Shown in pieces: positions 35,040 through 51,240 of a stretch of 64,000 nt of DNA. Origin of the DNA: Euglena gracilis. Taxonomy: Eukaryota > Euglenida > Euglenophyceae > Euglenales. The stretch's first letter is position 1. Each line of letters begins with the position of its first letter. The translations under genes and the position numbers were made by a program. The DNA is taken from contig CP154954.1 of the NCBI GenBank assembly GCA_039621445.1, positions 10,869,521 to 10,933,520 of the forward strand. The letters are read 5' to 3'. The notes under the pieces were generated by a model, which had not been told where the DNA came from, did not search any database, and saw only the letters and a list, made by a program, of their open reading frames with translations.

Positions 35040-36000
35040 GGGAGGGGGGTGGGTGCTATAGGGTGCCTGCCCCTAGCAGGCACACCCCCCCCCGGGTCCG
35101 GGGGGGGGACCCAGAAAATTTTCATTGAAAATGGCCTTTTCCGGACCCCCGGCGCCAGGGTCGGAGGGGGGTGCCTGCTAGGGGCAGGCACCCCCCAAAA
35201 CCCTACCCCCCGGGGTATCGGGGATCGGATCGGGTGCTATGGGATGCTTGCCTAGCACCCCCCCCGTGGGGTAGGCACCCGACTAAGCCCCGATATAGTT
35301 CTCAAAAAAAAATCATTTTTTTCACCACGCGAAAACTGTGGAATGATGTCACACAAAAATAAGTGGAACGGAGGGTAGTCGCTCAGCCCCTCTAGTTGGT
35401 CTCCCTCACGAATGGGGACCTCATTTGGAGGGGCGGGGGCAGGTCGGCAGGGGGTGCGATTCTATTTGGTCCCCACCTGTGTAGTTTTTTTGTTGATTTC
35501 CTCCCCATCGAAAAGGGAGGTACGCTTGTCGTAGACCCCGCGCTTGTGGCGGTCCCGTTCTTCCAACTTTTCCCCTTCAAATTTCCACTTGCTGAGAAAG
35601 TGTCAAATTTTGAGAAGAATTTGTTAGATGACAGGTCATCGAGTACAGAGATAGATGCTGAGGCGGAAGTCCACTACCTAGCCCTTGAAAATGAGGTCCC
35701 TCATCTTTTTCGCTTTCAAAATCCGTTCTCGGTGAGAAAAAGTCGAAATTTCGATAAAAAAAAAGAATTTGGTAAAAGGTTCTATGGTGATAGGTCGGTG
35801 AGGATTTTGCTGGAGGTATTTGTACCATTTTGGCCACCAAATTTGTGGAACCAATCTTATCTCTCTTCCCCATCCACAACGATAGCAGCTGTCTTCGTCT
35901 CTTAGTCAACTCATTTGTCGGTTGCAGAAATTGGCGACTTCCGGAAAAGAAAAAAACAGCAGGGGAAATCCCATCTATCCAAACAGGTACCTTTTCAGTG
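35040..36000. other. Intergenic stretch
   Basis: 35040-35290 holds three GTGCCTGC...GCAGGCAC palindromes with C/G runs. 35400-35900 is unique-looking DNA with a 245-codon minus frame (35577-36314) that overlaps the supported exon in another frame and has no splice support. Confidence 0.4.
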
Positions 36001-36007
36001 TGCACAC

Positions 36008-37067
36008 TTAATGGGGCTCGGGAAGTCCTCCAGCAATGCTTTTTGAGGTGTCCGTGGAAAGTACAGCGTAGAGGCAGTCCTCTGCGGACATCTCTTTGAG
36101 ACCATGGGGTTGCTGGGCTGGAGCTAGAGATTTGGGCTGGTTTGGCTCCCCAGGGGGGACGGGGAGGGTGGCGGCTGCTGGATGCTGGGCCAAAGGTAGG
36201 CTGGACTTCGGAATCCCACGTTGCACAAATGCCAAAAAAAAAACCTCTTTCAAACACACAAACAACCATCTCAAAAAAAAGAACGCGCCAACACCAAGAC
36301 CCCCAAACCACCATTTTTTGAAAAAATTCTCAGCCGCACTTTGCAGAGGGAGGGCTGGCCACTTGGGCTAACTTATGGGTCATGGGTCCGACCCCCCACC
36401 TCCTGGGTGGATGACCCTCCCACCAGGCTTTCCCGTGCAGCCCAGGTGTTTCCCCCTGGGGGGGGGGACAACTGATGACAGTACCGAATTCAACCCGACC
36501 CAAGCAGAGACCCCCCAAGGGGGGGTGGCATTGATAATGGCAGGATTCCCGCACAGCCCTGGGGCCGCAATCAGGGGCAGTTTTAAGATGGTGGGGGTCC
36601 CCCCCCCCACCCACCCCCTGGGGGGGACCCAGGGGGGGTCCCAGGGGACCCACTCCATTTCCCCCGAAAATGGCCAAAAATCGCGAAAATGCCAAAAATA
36701 GCACCTTTTTCAAAAAAAATTGGCGCCTTCGGCCTCGAAAGTATCCCACCCCCCCTGGGGGGACCCCCCAGGCAGCCGGGGGGGGGGGCTCGGCCGGACC
36801 CACCCACACTACCCCCCCCCTCCCCCCTGGGGTCCACGCCTAGGGGGAACCCCTGGCCGCAACAGAGAGGTCTGGCCTCCTGGGGGACCGGCGCCGCGGC
36901 GGGCGGCTCGCCGGGCGGTGGGGGGGGGTGGGGGGGCTGGGCCCCAGCGTTGGCGGCCGGCGCGGGACTGGGGGCCGCCCTGCAGTCGGCGGGGAAGAGG
37001 GCGGGCGGCATACGCGCAGGGCGGAAAACAGACGTCCGTGAAAGAGGGCAGAAGTCGACGGCCGGTT
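36008..37067 (-). CDS. Pro-rich protein, last two exons
   Basis: Exon 37067-36886 begins after CTG plus 5 (CTGGATCA) and reads KPAVDFCPLSRTSVFRPAR, then a Pro/Ala-rich run ending GEPPAAAPV. Exon 36145-36008 begins after CTG plus 5 (CTGGGGAG) and reads PNQPKSLAPAQQPHGLKE, MSAEDCLYAVLSTDTSKSIA, GGLPEPH, stop TAA. The junction is phase 0 on both sides. The donor is CCCCAGG (CAG at +4) and CAGGAGG pairs with CCCCCTG at six of seven positions. The 740-bp intron contains the TIR element 36572-36855, whose right end lies 30 bp from the splice site. Low-complexity Pro-rich linker plus a short C-terminal segment; function not recognisable. Upstream exons may lie at 37.8-39.3 kb. Confidence 0.6.
36572..36855. 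mobile_element. TIR element with 8-bp target duplication
   Basis: Left CAGGGGCAGTTTTAAG, right CTAGGGGGAACCCCTG. Flanks GCCGCAAT (36564-36571) and GCCGCAAC (36856-36863) match at 7 of 8. Same interior core as 31714. Intronic in the Pro-rich gene. Confidence 0.85.
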
Positions 37068-37179
37068 TGATCCAGCAGCCCCGTGCAATTGCCCCCCCCC
37101 TTCTGCACACAGGCGGGCAAGTATTACGAAGCCCATGGCCAACCCCAAAGGTGCACCACAGGATTACTACTATGTTAGA

Positions 37180-37436
37180 AGCGCCGAAATTTATTTGGAC
37201 CCCCCCCGAAACGCCAAAACTGCCCATTTTTGGCCATTTTTAGGGTTTTTAGACCAAAATCAGCCAAAAACACATTAAAACCTCATTTCCACCTCCGCGC
37301 ACAGCACCGGAAGAAAATTTGTTCCAGTCGGGAGGACCCCCAACGCCCCCCCTGGGGGGGGGGGGGTCTCGCCAGTCCATTTTTTCCAGTGTCCAGCAAA
37401 ATGGCTAGCTCATGGACCCCCGGGGTCCTTAAGCAA
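37180..37436. repeat. Repeat related (inverted) to 10440-10690
   Basis: Shares CCATTTTTGGCCATTTTT, CTCATTTCCACCTC, CGCGCACAGC..CGG and 'TTTTTTCCAGTG' blocks in reverse order and orientation. The right end is CCTTAAGCAATAGCCTG, like the TIR elements, but no left end or target duplication was found. Confidence 0.6.
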
Positions 37437-37445
37437 TAGCCTGGT

Positions 37446-37446
<1 letters not shown>

Positions 37447-37541
<95 letters not shown>

Positions 37542-37552
37542 TCTCTCTTTTA
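37447..37552. repeat. (CT)n microsatellite
   Basis: Pure CT with single T insertions. Further CT tracts lie at 38130-38177 and 39258-39357. Confidence 0.95.
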
Positions 37553-37562
37553 CCACGTGGGT

Positions 37563-37755
37563 TTCCCTTGCCTTTCCCTTTCCCCCTCCCCCCTCCCTTG
37601 GCCTCCTGTCCCCCGGTGGCTGCCCGTCTGTCTGGCGCACTGGGCTGCCCCTTCCCTTTCCCCCTCCCCCCTCCCTTGGCCTCCGGTCCTCCGGTGGCTG
37701 CCCGTCTGTCTGGCGCGCTGGGCTGCCCCTTCCCCCTCCCCCCTCCCTTGCCTGC
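37563..37755. repeat. Tandem repeat, unit about 85 bp
   Basis: Two full and one partial unit containing CCTTTCCCCCTCCCCCCTCC, GGTGGCTGCCCGTCTGTCTG and GCGCTGGGCTGCC. Minus-strand frame gives GGQEAKGGGRGKGKG-type peptide, probably not translated. Confidence 0.8.
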
Positions 37756-37799
37756 TGGTGGGTGTGTGGCGGTCCCCGTGCGTGCGTGCGTGCTGGGGG

Positions 37800-38100
37800 G
37801 GCGGCGCTCCCCCCATGGGCTCCGCACGCCTTTCACGCCACCCCCGGACCCCGCGCCAGGGCCCGGGGGCCTGGGGATGCCACCGCCGGCGAGCCCCCCA
37901 CCCCCCAGGGCCCCGTCGGCGTGGTACACCTCGTTCTGGTACCCGCATGACGGGCACGGATGGCAGTCTCCGTGCCCGGCATGCGGGTTTCGGGGATCTC
38001 CGCGGCCGCGTCGTTCTTGGGCTCCGTCGCCTCGTCCACGGCCTCGTCCTCCCCGTCCTCCGCGTCCTCCTCGTTGCTCTGGTGGCGGCTGCCTGCTCGT
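37800..38100 (-). CDS. GC-rich exon-like region with acidic segment and zinc-ribbon half
   Basis: One minus frame reads SNEEDAEDGEDEAVDEATEP, KNDAAAEIPETRM after an ACCAG acceptor. Another frame, starting where the first becomes unlikely, reads CHPCPSCGYQNEVYHADG then Gly-rich. The switch point is a near-perfect 18-bp inverted repeat (CCCGCATG.CGGGCACGG, 10-base loop, complement). CPSCGYxxEV is the style of a zinc ribbon (ZPR1 has a similar second half), but this is weak. Likely two exons of one gene; boundaries unresolved. Confidence 0.35.
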
Positions 38101-38130
38101 TTGGCGGCTTGGGGGTTCAAACCCAATGGA

Positions 38131-38177
<47 letters not shown>

Positions 38178-39255
38178 TCTTCCACTTGGGACTTCGGTGG
38201 TTTCGGCCCGGGCTGCCTGGGGGTGGGCCTCATCAGTGGAGTCCCCCAGCGCCCTTCTCTCCAGACCACAGCTGTCTTGAATGCCGCGTCGGTGAGCTTG
38301 ACCTTGCTTCTGCCGCGGGGCACGAGCCGTGGGGGCCGACCTGCTCTGAAAAAAGCAGGGGAGACAGACCCGTTCTGAGAAAAACGGGCGAGCTCCGGCT
38401 CCTCCTCACCCGTTGTGGGGTGACCACGGTTTCCCGTGTAGCTCTCTCTTCTTCCACTTGGGACTTCGGTGGTTTCGGCCCGGGCTGCCTGGGGGTGGGC
38501 CTCATCAGTGGAGTCCCCCAGCGCCCTTCTCTCCAGACCACAGCTGTCTTGAATGCCGCGTCGGTGAGCTTGACCTTGCTTCTGCCGCGGGGCACGAGCC
38601 GTGGGGGCCGACCTGCTCTGAAAAAAGCAGGGGAGACAGACCCGTTCTGAGAAAAACGGGCGAGCTCCGGCTCCTCCTCACCCGTTGTGGGGTGACCACG
38701 GTTTCCCGTGTAGCTCTCTCTTCTTCCACTTGGGACTTCGGTGGTTTCGGCCCGGGCTGCCTGGGGGTGGGCCTCATCAGTGGAGTCCCCCAGCGCCCTT
38801 CTCTCCAGACCACAGCTGTCTTGAATGCCGCGTCGGTGAGCTTGACCTTGCTTCTGCCGCGGGGCACGAGCCGTGGGGGCCGACCTGCTCTGAAAAAAGC
38901 AGGGGAGACAGACCCGTTCTGAGAAAAACGGGCGAGCTCCGGCTCCTCCTCACCCGTTGTGGGGTGACCACGGTTTCCCGTGTAGCTCTCTCTTCTTCCA
39001 CTTGGGACTTCGGTGGTTTCGGCCCGGGCTGCCTGGGGGTGGGCCTCATCAGTGGAGTCCCCCAGCGCCCTTCTCTCCAGACCACAGCTGTCTTGAATGC
39101 CGCGTCGGTGAGCTTGACCTTGCTTCTGCCGCGGGGCACGAGCCGTGGGGGCCGACCTGCTCTGAAAAAAGCAGGGGAGACAGACCCGTTCTGAGAAAAA
39201 CGGGCGAGCTCCGGCTCCTCCTCACCCGTTGTGGGGTGACCACGGTTTCCCGTGT

Positions 39256-39265
<10 letters not shown>
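38178..39265. repeat. Four tandem 272-bp units, apparently identical
   Basis: Units start near 38178, 38450, 38722 and 38994. Three full-length minus-strand translations of the unit are identical over 120 codons, so divergence is very low. Each unit contains CTTCCACTTGGGACTTCGG, a segment translating (minus) PRGRSKVKLTDAAFKTAVVW, and two look-alike hairpins: CCTGCTCTGAAAAAAGCAGG and CCCGTTCTGAGAAAAACGGG. As 272 is not a multiple of three, the array cannot be one reading frame. CT tracts bound the array on both sides. Confidence 0.92.
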
Positions 39266-39496
<231 letters not shown>

Positions 39497-39602
39497 CGCG
39501 CGCGCGCACGTGCAAGAGAATCAAATTAGACCTGTGGGTCAAATCGATACGCTTGTCGACCACCTGTAAGTCGGCTGGCGGTTGGACCTTGCCGCTGGGG
39601 CC

Positions 39603-39730
39603 GCGTACAAGCTCCCCATTCCCCAATTCTCCAGCCGAAACGAAAAGGGGACTTGGGCGGAGCTTTTCGCCGACACAGTTGGGAATGGGTACGGGGAGGA
39701 GGCGGCACGGGCAGGGGGTGGGGGCGTCGG
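39603..39730 (+). CDS. Exon-like island, strand uncertain
   Basis: Plus frame AYKLPIPQFSSRNEKGTWAE then LFADTVGNGYGEEAARAGGG starts exactly after CTG plus 5 (CTGGGGCC|GCG). The minus frame (SAKSSAQVPFSFRLENWGMG) is equally open and also G/C-biased at third positions, so the strand is not settled. Confidence 0.35.
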
Positions 39731-39849
39731 ATGGGAGGACGGCCTTGCCGGGGAGGAGCCAGTGACTGGGGTGGAGGTTGGGAATCCGGAGGCCCGGGTG
39801 TCCTGCGCCACAGTCAGGGGTGGGGGGGGGGGCGAACCATCCCCAACTA

Positions 39850-41430
39850 GGTGTTGGCGATCACCATTTAGGGCATAAACATTCATTTGGAGCATAAACC
39901 ATACACATGATTAGATATAAATATACAAATAAATGATATAAATACACAAAATTTCAACTTCAGAAAAGATTTCCGCATCGCCAATTGATAAGGCTCATCC
40001 TTCTTTTGCCTTTTTTATTACTATTTTAGATTCATGGCTTTTGGCACATGATCCCCCCCAAAAAAACAGGCCCCAGGTCTTATTTTTGGGTCTGTTGCTG
40101 GAAACCTCCAGGGGGGGGGGGATGTTAGTTTGGGGGGATCTGACTTTCGGATGTTTTCTTGACCGATCTGGACCCGAAAAAAAATAACTTTTCAGGTCTC
40201 CAAGAACACTGAAATTTTCCCTTCGGCGCTTCCCTCAGCGGTGTAAATTGGTATAAATTGACATTTTCCTTTTTTTTTGGTACTTCAAAAATCTGGAAAA
40301 TGTTGAAACTTCATCTTGTTTTGTGTATGACATTGGGTTTTTGTTATTTTAAGGGAAAATTTTCACCATCCTTGCCCTTCCCAATGTCGGGAGGGGGGTC
40401 TTATTTTTGGAGGGGGGCTTACAACATGCATACAACAACGTTGCTCCGTCAATTTGCTTGTTGGCATCGTCCAGCAAGCGCCTTACATCCGGAGGGATTT
40501 CTTGGATTGAGAGATTCAAAAATTTGCCGATACACGCCGATACACTTTTGTTTTGCCGATACACACGATACACAGATATTATTTGATATTATTTGCCGAT
40601 ACACACCAAGGAGAGGTCTGCTATTGAACCCAAGGGGATCAAAAAAAATTGCCTCAACACCGATCAAAACCCCACACGTATCGAGTAGAGAATTGGGCAG
40701 CAACGACGGGCGGTGCACACCATGCAGTTGCGAGGGCGGACGGGATTGAATGGGCCACTGGTGTAGGGCACAGGGGGCTGTTCAGGGTTCTGAAAAGAGA
40801 ACGAGCGATCGAGCGAACAATTTTTGGGCTATTTAAGAACCCTATTCCTGCTTCCCGGTGTTGATCAATCCTCGAGTTTGCCGACTTCTACGCTCCCTAA
40901 CATATGCACGGTGTGACGTACGCAAACAGAATATCATGCCATTCAGTTTTGCAATGCCTTGCACCCGACAAACTTGTGGGTCGGCCCATCGCAAACGAAC
41001 ACATGCGGATGAGCGCGAGAACCCAACCAGTCCCAGCACTCTGAGAGGGACCGGGGGGCCACACACCGGGGCATCGCTGAGGAGCGACGGGGCATCACTG
41101 CCGGAGGGGGAGGAGCTGCGGGGCGCCGCGTGGGGCGGAGGAGGGGACCCCCAACCGGCTCCTCCAGCCGCACACGTTGTCAGACAGAAAATGTGGGTGT
41201 TGGTACTGAGGTTTTGTGTTTGATTTCTTCACTTTTGGGGAATAGGTCCACGACTTTTTATGCCATGCCGACCACAAAACAAAATCAAAAAAAAAAAAAC
41301 GTAAATTCCAGGAGAGCCAGGGGCAAAAATGACAATTTACTCGGATTTGTCGAGTCGTGCTTCCTCTCGCTCAAAATTCTTGTAACGCAAAATCAAAATA
41401 TCCGACATGTGTGAATATGCGCACACCGAC
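39850..41430. other. Stretch without a secure gene
   Basis: AT-rich 39890-40070; G-run and TTCGGCGC-type blocks 40075-40420; GCCGATACAC repeats (40526-40610, about six units). GC-rich 41010-41180 is open in plus (GASLRSDGASLPEGEELRGA) and minus frames without splice support. Confidence 0.4.
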
Positions 41431-42765
41431 CAAAAAGTAGTGCTTAAGTGCGAGTTTGGCCGCCTGCACACCACAATACCCACAGACCTTGAAATCTAGC
41501 CCACCGCCGTCCAGGACGTCAACAACCCAAGATTCCACCAGTTTGGGATAGGGCAGCAACGTGGCAGGCGGCAGGGGCCGGGGCAGGCGGCGAGCCGCTG
41601 CCACTGGGGCACGGGGCCGAACGGCTCCGGCTCGGGGTCGGGCTCGTCCCCCGCCGCCACCCCCGCCACGCACCTGTGATCACCCAGAACCCGAGGTCCG
41701 GTCACCCACCCCAGTCACGCCCCAGTCACGCCCCAGTCACACCCCAGTCACGCTCCAGTCACGCCCCAGTCACGCTCCAGTCACGCCCCAGTCACGCTCC
41801 AGTCACGCCCCAGTCACGCCCCAGTCACGCTCCAGTCATTTCACAGCTTGACCCACACCACAACACGCACCTAACGCCCATAGTCATCCCAGGATGGGGG
41901 GAGCTCGGTGGAACCCACTTTTGAGGTCAATAAGGGGTCCAAAAAAAAAAAAAAATCGACCCAAAAAAATCACCACCCCACCCTACCAGTCACAGTCCCC
42001 ACACCCCAGGAGGGTCAAAAAATTCAAAAAAAATTCCGGCGCCCCCCCCTCGCCAACCACTTAAGTCACCACCCCCCCGGGGGGGGGGCCTACCAAAAAA
42101 CACCAGTCACCACCCCCTGTCTCAAAAATACGTCCCACCCCTCCACAGCCGGCCCTGTCACACCCATCACACCAGTCACGCCCCCACCCCCCCACCCCCC
42201 CCCCCCACGGGGGTCGGCCACTCTTCAGGAGGCCAAAATATTGTCAAAAGTCTCAAAAATCAAACACCGGCGCCCTCGGCGCCAGGCCGGTGGGCCTACC
42301 CCACCCCCCCCAGGGGTGGGGGGCTCTTGGAAAAACCAGTCACGGGGGAAAAAAAACACAGTCACCACCCCCTGTTAAGGGGGGGGCCCAGTCACACAGT
42401 CACACGCCCAGTCACGCCCCGTCCACACGCCCAGTCACACGCCCAATCACAGCCCAGTCGCACCCTTCCCACTTCAGCCCAGCACAATAATCCCACAGGC
42501 GCTTGAGCCACACCAGCCCCGGCATGGGGCGGGCCGGGCGGTGGAGGGCCTCCACCGGATTGAACATCCGCCGGCCCTGGGGTGTGGCGGGGGGGGGGGG
42601 GCTGTATGGGAAGACCTGGTCGGGGGAGACAGACATCCCCGGACTCCTGTGGGGGAGCCGGCTTCCGTCAAGCTGGCAGGCACAGCCGCAACGAAATTTG
42701 TCAGAGTCCAAGACGCTGGGACCAAGTCAATCTGGGCGAAGACTCCCCCGAGGCTGTAGGTATGT
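41430..42765 (-). CDS. Exon islands of an unrecognised gene
   Basis: Minus-strand islands: about 42765-42650 (SLGGVFAQIDLVPASWTLTN, FVAAVPASLTEAG, acceptor CCTACAG), 42585-42485 (GRRMFNPVEALHRPARPMPG, LVWLKRLWDYC, acceptor CACCCCAG), 41672-41575 (VAGVAAGDEPDPEPEPFGPV, PQWQRLAACPGP, every third position G or C) and 41575-41430 (ATLLPYPKLVESWVVDVLDG, FKVCGYCGVQAAKLALKHYF). Junction phases could not all be made to agree, so exon ends are approximate. The last piece has a CxxC. No family recognised. Confidence 0.42.
41711..41845. repeat. CAGTCACGCC minisatellite
   Basis: About thirteen 10-bp units with T/C variants. The CCAGTCAC motif also pervades the AGTCAGTCAC family next door (42000-42470). 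Confidence 0.9.
42000..42470. repeat. AGTCAC-type dispersed repeat
   Basis: ACCAGTCACC units, C/G-run palindromes and a TTCCGGCGCCC core, as at 34110, 49316, 49985 and 55320. Confidence 0.7.
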
Positions 42766-42999
42766 TTCCAGGCTGGTGCCCCCCCCTCCCAACCACTGTC
42801 AAAGAACCGGCCGAAAAAGATGGGTGTGAACCAAGGGATGGTGCTTGGACGGGGGGGGTGGGGGGAACCTCTGGAAAAAAAAATACACCACTCTGCGCCG
42901 AAGAAAGAGATAGCCACTCAATTTTGGGGGTATTGTGCAACTTGTGCAAGGCATTAGGATTCAAAAAAAACCCAATCAATCTTACGAAATTACCCGCCC

Positions 43000-43150
43000 C
43001 CCCCCGGGCAATTGTCGCGTGACAAATCGGGCAGCACGGAGGGGGGTGACAATTTCCCGGGGTGACAATTTGGCCGGCACAGCCAGGGGTGACAATTGTC
43101 CGGGGGCGTCAATTGCCCGGGGGCGTTAATTGCCCGGGGGGGGGGGGGGC
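43000..43150. repeat. GGTGACAATTxxCCGGGG units
   Basis: Five degenerate copies of a 15-20 bp unit (GGTGACAATTTCCCGG, GGGGCGTCAATTGCCCGG), flanked by CCCCGGGCAATTG in inverse orientation. Confidence 0.65.
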
Positions 43151-43454
43151 GGGTAAGGTTGGTCAATTCAAAAGACCATGAGACGTCGTAATATTCAAGG
43201 TTTTTTGTTAGAAAAGATGACCTCTCAAGAGATGGGTGAGAACAGAGGATGGCCCTTAGACAAGGCTGGTGCCTTGAGAAGGGGGCAGGTAAGTAGAGGA
43301 CCAGAGGCCAACTTCCCGGGATGGGAGAGGGAGATGGGAGCCTAGTTGAGATAATCAACTTCCTTTCCTCTGAAGCCCACAGGACCATGGAGCATACTTG
43401 TGTCCTCGGATCAAAAATGGAAAGAAAACGCAGCAAGGCACATCAAAATAGAAA

Positions 43455-43580
43455 ATGCAAAAAAATGCAAAAAAATGTAAAAAAAATGCAAAAAAGCAAA
43501 AAAAAAAAAAAAAAAAAAAAAAAGGCAAAAAATGCAAAAAATAATGCAAAAAGAATGAAAAAAACGTAAAAAAAAAGCAA
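43455..43580. repeat. ATGCAAAAAA units and poly-A
   Basis: Same decamer as in the 13.25-13.80 kb element, with a 23-bp A run. Confidence 0.85.
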
Positions 43581-43748
43581 GTGTCATATAATTTCCTTTA
43601 GGAGCTGTACACTTTTCTGTTGGAGAAGACTTACAAAAATATCACATTCCCCTGAGTGCGACATCAAAGGAAAATGTGTTTTCATCCAGTTGCATCCACT
43701 TATACTTCATTATGCTGTTAATGTGAAATTGGTCCAAAAAAAAGTGAG

Positions 43749-44213
43749 CAGGGGATTTCTTAAGGACCCCCAGGGGGTAGGGGGGGGAGGGGAGGGTAGG
43801 GGGGGGGAGGGGGGGGGGGGCCGGGGCTGGGGGGGGGCTGGGCTGGGCTGGGTCGGTGAAAAACAAAATCTTCTAAAAAATTTGTCAATTTCGACATTTT
43901 GGTGGATGGAGCTAGATCAAGGCTGGGGGGCTGTGATGGAGCAAGCTGTGGTGAGGGGGGAAAAAATGCACGGATAGGTGACCTGGGCAGTCCAGTTGGC
44001 TGGCCAGCCTGCGACCGGCTGGCTCTGCCTTCGGCCGCTGGCCCGTCCTTCGGCCGGGTGGGACCCGACTTTCCTTCCCGCCACCCCCCCCCCCGGGGGG
44101 GGCTCCCAGCCTGAATTTGGGCCGCTGGCTGGATTTGAGCTGCTGGCTGGCTGGACCCCCCCCCCCCCAGGGGGGGGGAGGGTAGGGTACCCTCCGGCTT
44201 AAGAAATCCTCTG
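43749..44213. mobile_element. TIR element with 8-bp target duplication
   Basis: Left CAGGGGATTTCTTAAGG, right GCTTAAGAAATCCTCTG. Flanks AAAGTGAG (43741-43748) and AATGTAAG (44214-44221) match at 6 of 8. Interior is G-run and GGCTGGCTGG rich. Confidence 0.75.
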
Positions 44214-44406
44214 AATGTAAGCAGCAGCTAACGTGAATGTTGGCATCTGAACCTCACAGAACATTTGTTCTCATTGGGAAAATCATTTTTCCTGAAAAAC
44301 AAATCGGTATCATGTTGTCGCTTTTGTTAAAATAAAAAAATGCAAATGGGAAATGCAAAATGGAGCGCATTGTTCCTCCCCACGATCCGTCCAGGTAGCA
44401 CATTGT

Positions 44407-44910
44407 TCAACCCTGTGGTGTTTTTCCAATGGACAATTGCCCACAGCGGCTTATTGTACCAGAAATTGTATCGCAAGCTTTGCAATATAAAAATTGTTGT
44501 TTGCGATCTGTTGCTTTGATTATATGGCTATATTTTTTCCAAATTTGGGGAGGAATTTCCTCTCGTTGTGGCTTTTGTCCAACTTTGTGTGGAAAATGCC
44601 AATTTTCTGGATTGGCTTGATATTGTTGATATTTTTGGGCCGCCGTTTGGGAGAAAACCATCAAATCAGAAACATCAAAACTTGGCAAAATAACCAAAGC
44701 CTGAAATTCCTCAAAAATGGCCCAAAATGGCCGAAAATGCAGCCTCCACCAACAATAAAGTGAACGTTCAACGGACGTCTTGCTTGAGCACTTCAAAGAG
44801 ATGTCTCACCTCATTTTTCTGTGAGCCACACAGCTGGTTGACCAACCACTGTCCAGCGGCTGGCCCGCAGTGTGCTGCCCCAATAAACAGGAATTGAAAT
44901 CCTTTGGTTC
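44407..44910 (-). CDS. Unrecognised gene, last two exons
   Basis: Exon 44910-44810 (after GATCACAG; GTKGFQFLFIGAAHCGPAAG, QWLVNQLCGSQKNE) has a clean GAG|GTGAGA donor. An 82-bp conventional intron follows, ending TTTCAG. Exon 44700-44407 (ALVILPSFDVSDLMVFSQTA ... PENWHFPHKVGQ ... IPPQIWKKYSHIIKATDRK, QQFLYCKACDTISGT, stop TGA) runs 98 codons. Phase 0 at the junction. Codons are AT-rich and Gln/Lys-heavy in the last exon, unlike the G/C-biased RNF113 exons next door, so a foreign or less expressed gene is possible. A single CxxC in the tail. Family not recognised; upstream exons not found. Confidence 0.5.
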
Positions 44911-45749
44911 CTGTGATCTGGAATTTGGCCTGCATTTTGCATCTGGGGCTTTGTGTATTTAATCGGACCTGAAGCCGCATGGTACAAATTCAGTTTGTAA
45001 TCCCCCCCAATTGAATATAGCTTATAGCTTATATATAGCTTACATATAGAATATAGCTTATAGCGGACCGCCAATTCTGGCGCGGGGCGTGCGCTTCTGT
45101 TGGACTCCATTTTGCTAATTTGTGTTTATGTCTCTGTGATATATCATGAAAATGGGGTCCCTTGCAGTGGACCACCACCTTTGGCAGCTGGGGGTACGCT
45201 TTTACTTACGTTCATTGCTGTTAATTGGGAAATGCTGAAACAGAAAAAAGAGCAGAATTAGCGTTTGATTTGTCCACAAATGCTCGCTATCCTTGACCTG
45301 TATTAAATGAGGGGGAGGGGGCTCCAGACCCGCCTCCCTGAGGGAAGGGGGAGGTAGGTCGGCTCCCCCCTGGAAAAAAAAAACCCGTCGCAAAGCGCCG
45401 GAAAATTTTTACGACCCAATTCTTGGCTTCAAAAATACACAAAAATATGGTTTCAGCTGTTTTTCAAAATATTGACAAACAAACAGGTGCCAGGGGCCCC
45501 CGGACAAAAAGGAGACCCTCCCTGCTCCCCTCCCCTAAACTTAATCAACGCTCACTTAGCATCCTGCCTGACCCACTTGCCTATGGCTCAAAGAAGAAGA
45601 GACCAGAGTGTTCTTCATCCGAAAGGTGCCAATTTTGGGAGCCAGCAGGAAGTGTGTGCGGTGGCAAGGAGAGGGGAGGGCTGGGGTCAGGGGGTCAGGC
45701 GTGGTAGGAGTGCAAGACGCCAGGCAGGTTGGGCAGCGTCGCGAATGCA

Positions 45750-50532
<4,783 letters not shown>

Positions 50533-50869
50533 CACGGCGGGGGGGCCGCGGCATGGCGGGCTGAGGCGTGGGCGGGGGGGTGACTGACGCCTCCACTTTG
50601 AGTGGGAGCAACCCCATTGCTGCAAACCTCTTGGGGGCCTTGTTTTTTGGGGGGGGGTCGCATTGTCTATTTCCTTGACGGTCGGGAGCCCCGAAGACAC
50701 CAAGGGTGCGCAATAATGATTCAAGGCAACTGCGTTTTAAATCTGGTTTCTGAAAACCTGAACTGGGTATCAAATTTCGAGGGGGTGTTTCAAGTAAGGA
50801 GGAGTAAGGAGGACCTCCTGGACCGTTGGCGTTGGGTGGTCCCTTTTGACCGACACCAGGAGGGGGTCC

Positions 50870-51240
50870 GGGCCACCAGTCTGGGGGGGGCGGCCAATGA
50901 CTAAGGGGGGTGGAATGACTTGGGGCCCATCAGTGCCGGAAACCGGGGGGGGGCACAGGGTGGGGGGGGCACAGGGCCTTCCGTCCGGGGCCGGGTGGGG
51001 GCTGGGCCTCCGGCTCCTTCGGCTCTTCTGTGGCGGTGGGCCGCGGCCGGATGCAGCAGGGGGCGCCGGAAAATCTGGCGGGGGGGGGGGGGCCTGAACT
51101 GGGGGGGGGGGTGGGGGGATCCACTTTGAATGGGAAACATTGCTGCCACGGGGGGGGGGGGTCGGGCGGGGGGGGGTCCATTGTCCGAGGGTGCGCATAA
51201 TGATTCAAGGCATTTTTTGAAATCTGGTTTGATGTTGTGG
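50870..51240 (-). pseudogene. Degenerate tandem copy of RNF113 exon 1
   Basis: Repeats the order of 50280-50760: GGGGGTCCGGGCCA, GGCCAATGACTAAGG, GCCCATCAGTGCCG, the exon segment (CCGAAGGAGCCGGAGGCC... on the minus strand, giving RPRPTATEEPKEPEAQP), CCACTTTGAATGGGA, GGGTGCGCATAATGATTCAA. The start codon and KRRQQ stretch are replaced (FSGAPCC), an EDE block is lost and G runs have expanded. Not translatable as an equivalent exon. Confidence 0.8.

Noticed and set aside
35577-36314. 245-codon minus-strand open frame
   Set aside because: Overlaps the phase-supported exon 36145-36008 in another frame and has no splice or composition support.
37445-38650. 401-codon plus-strand open frame
   Set aside because: Begins in the CT microsatellite (SLSLSL...) and runs through tandem repeats; supported coding signal there is on the minus strand.
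38630-38680. Rho-independent-type terminators (two GC hairpins with A/T loops)
   Set aside because: Not followed by a T run on either strand and repeated in each 272-bp unit of a eukaryotic sequence; treated as hairpins of unknown role.
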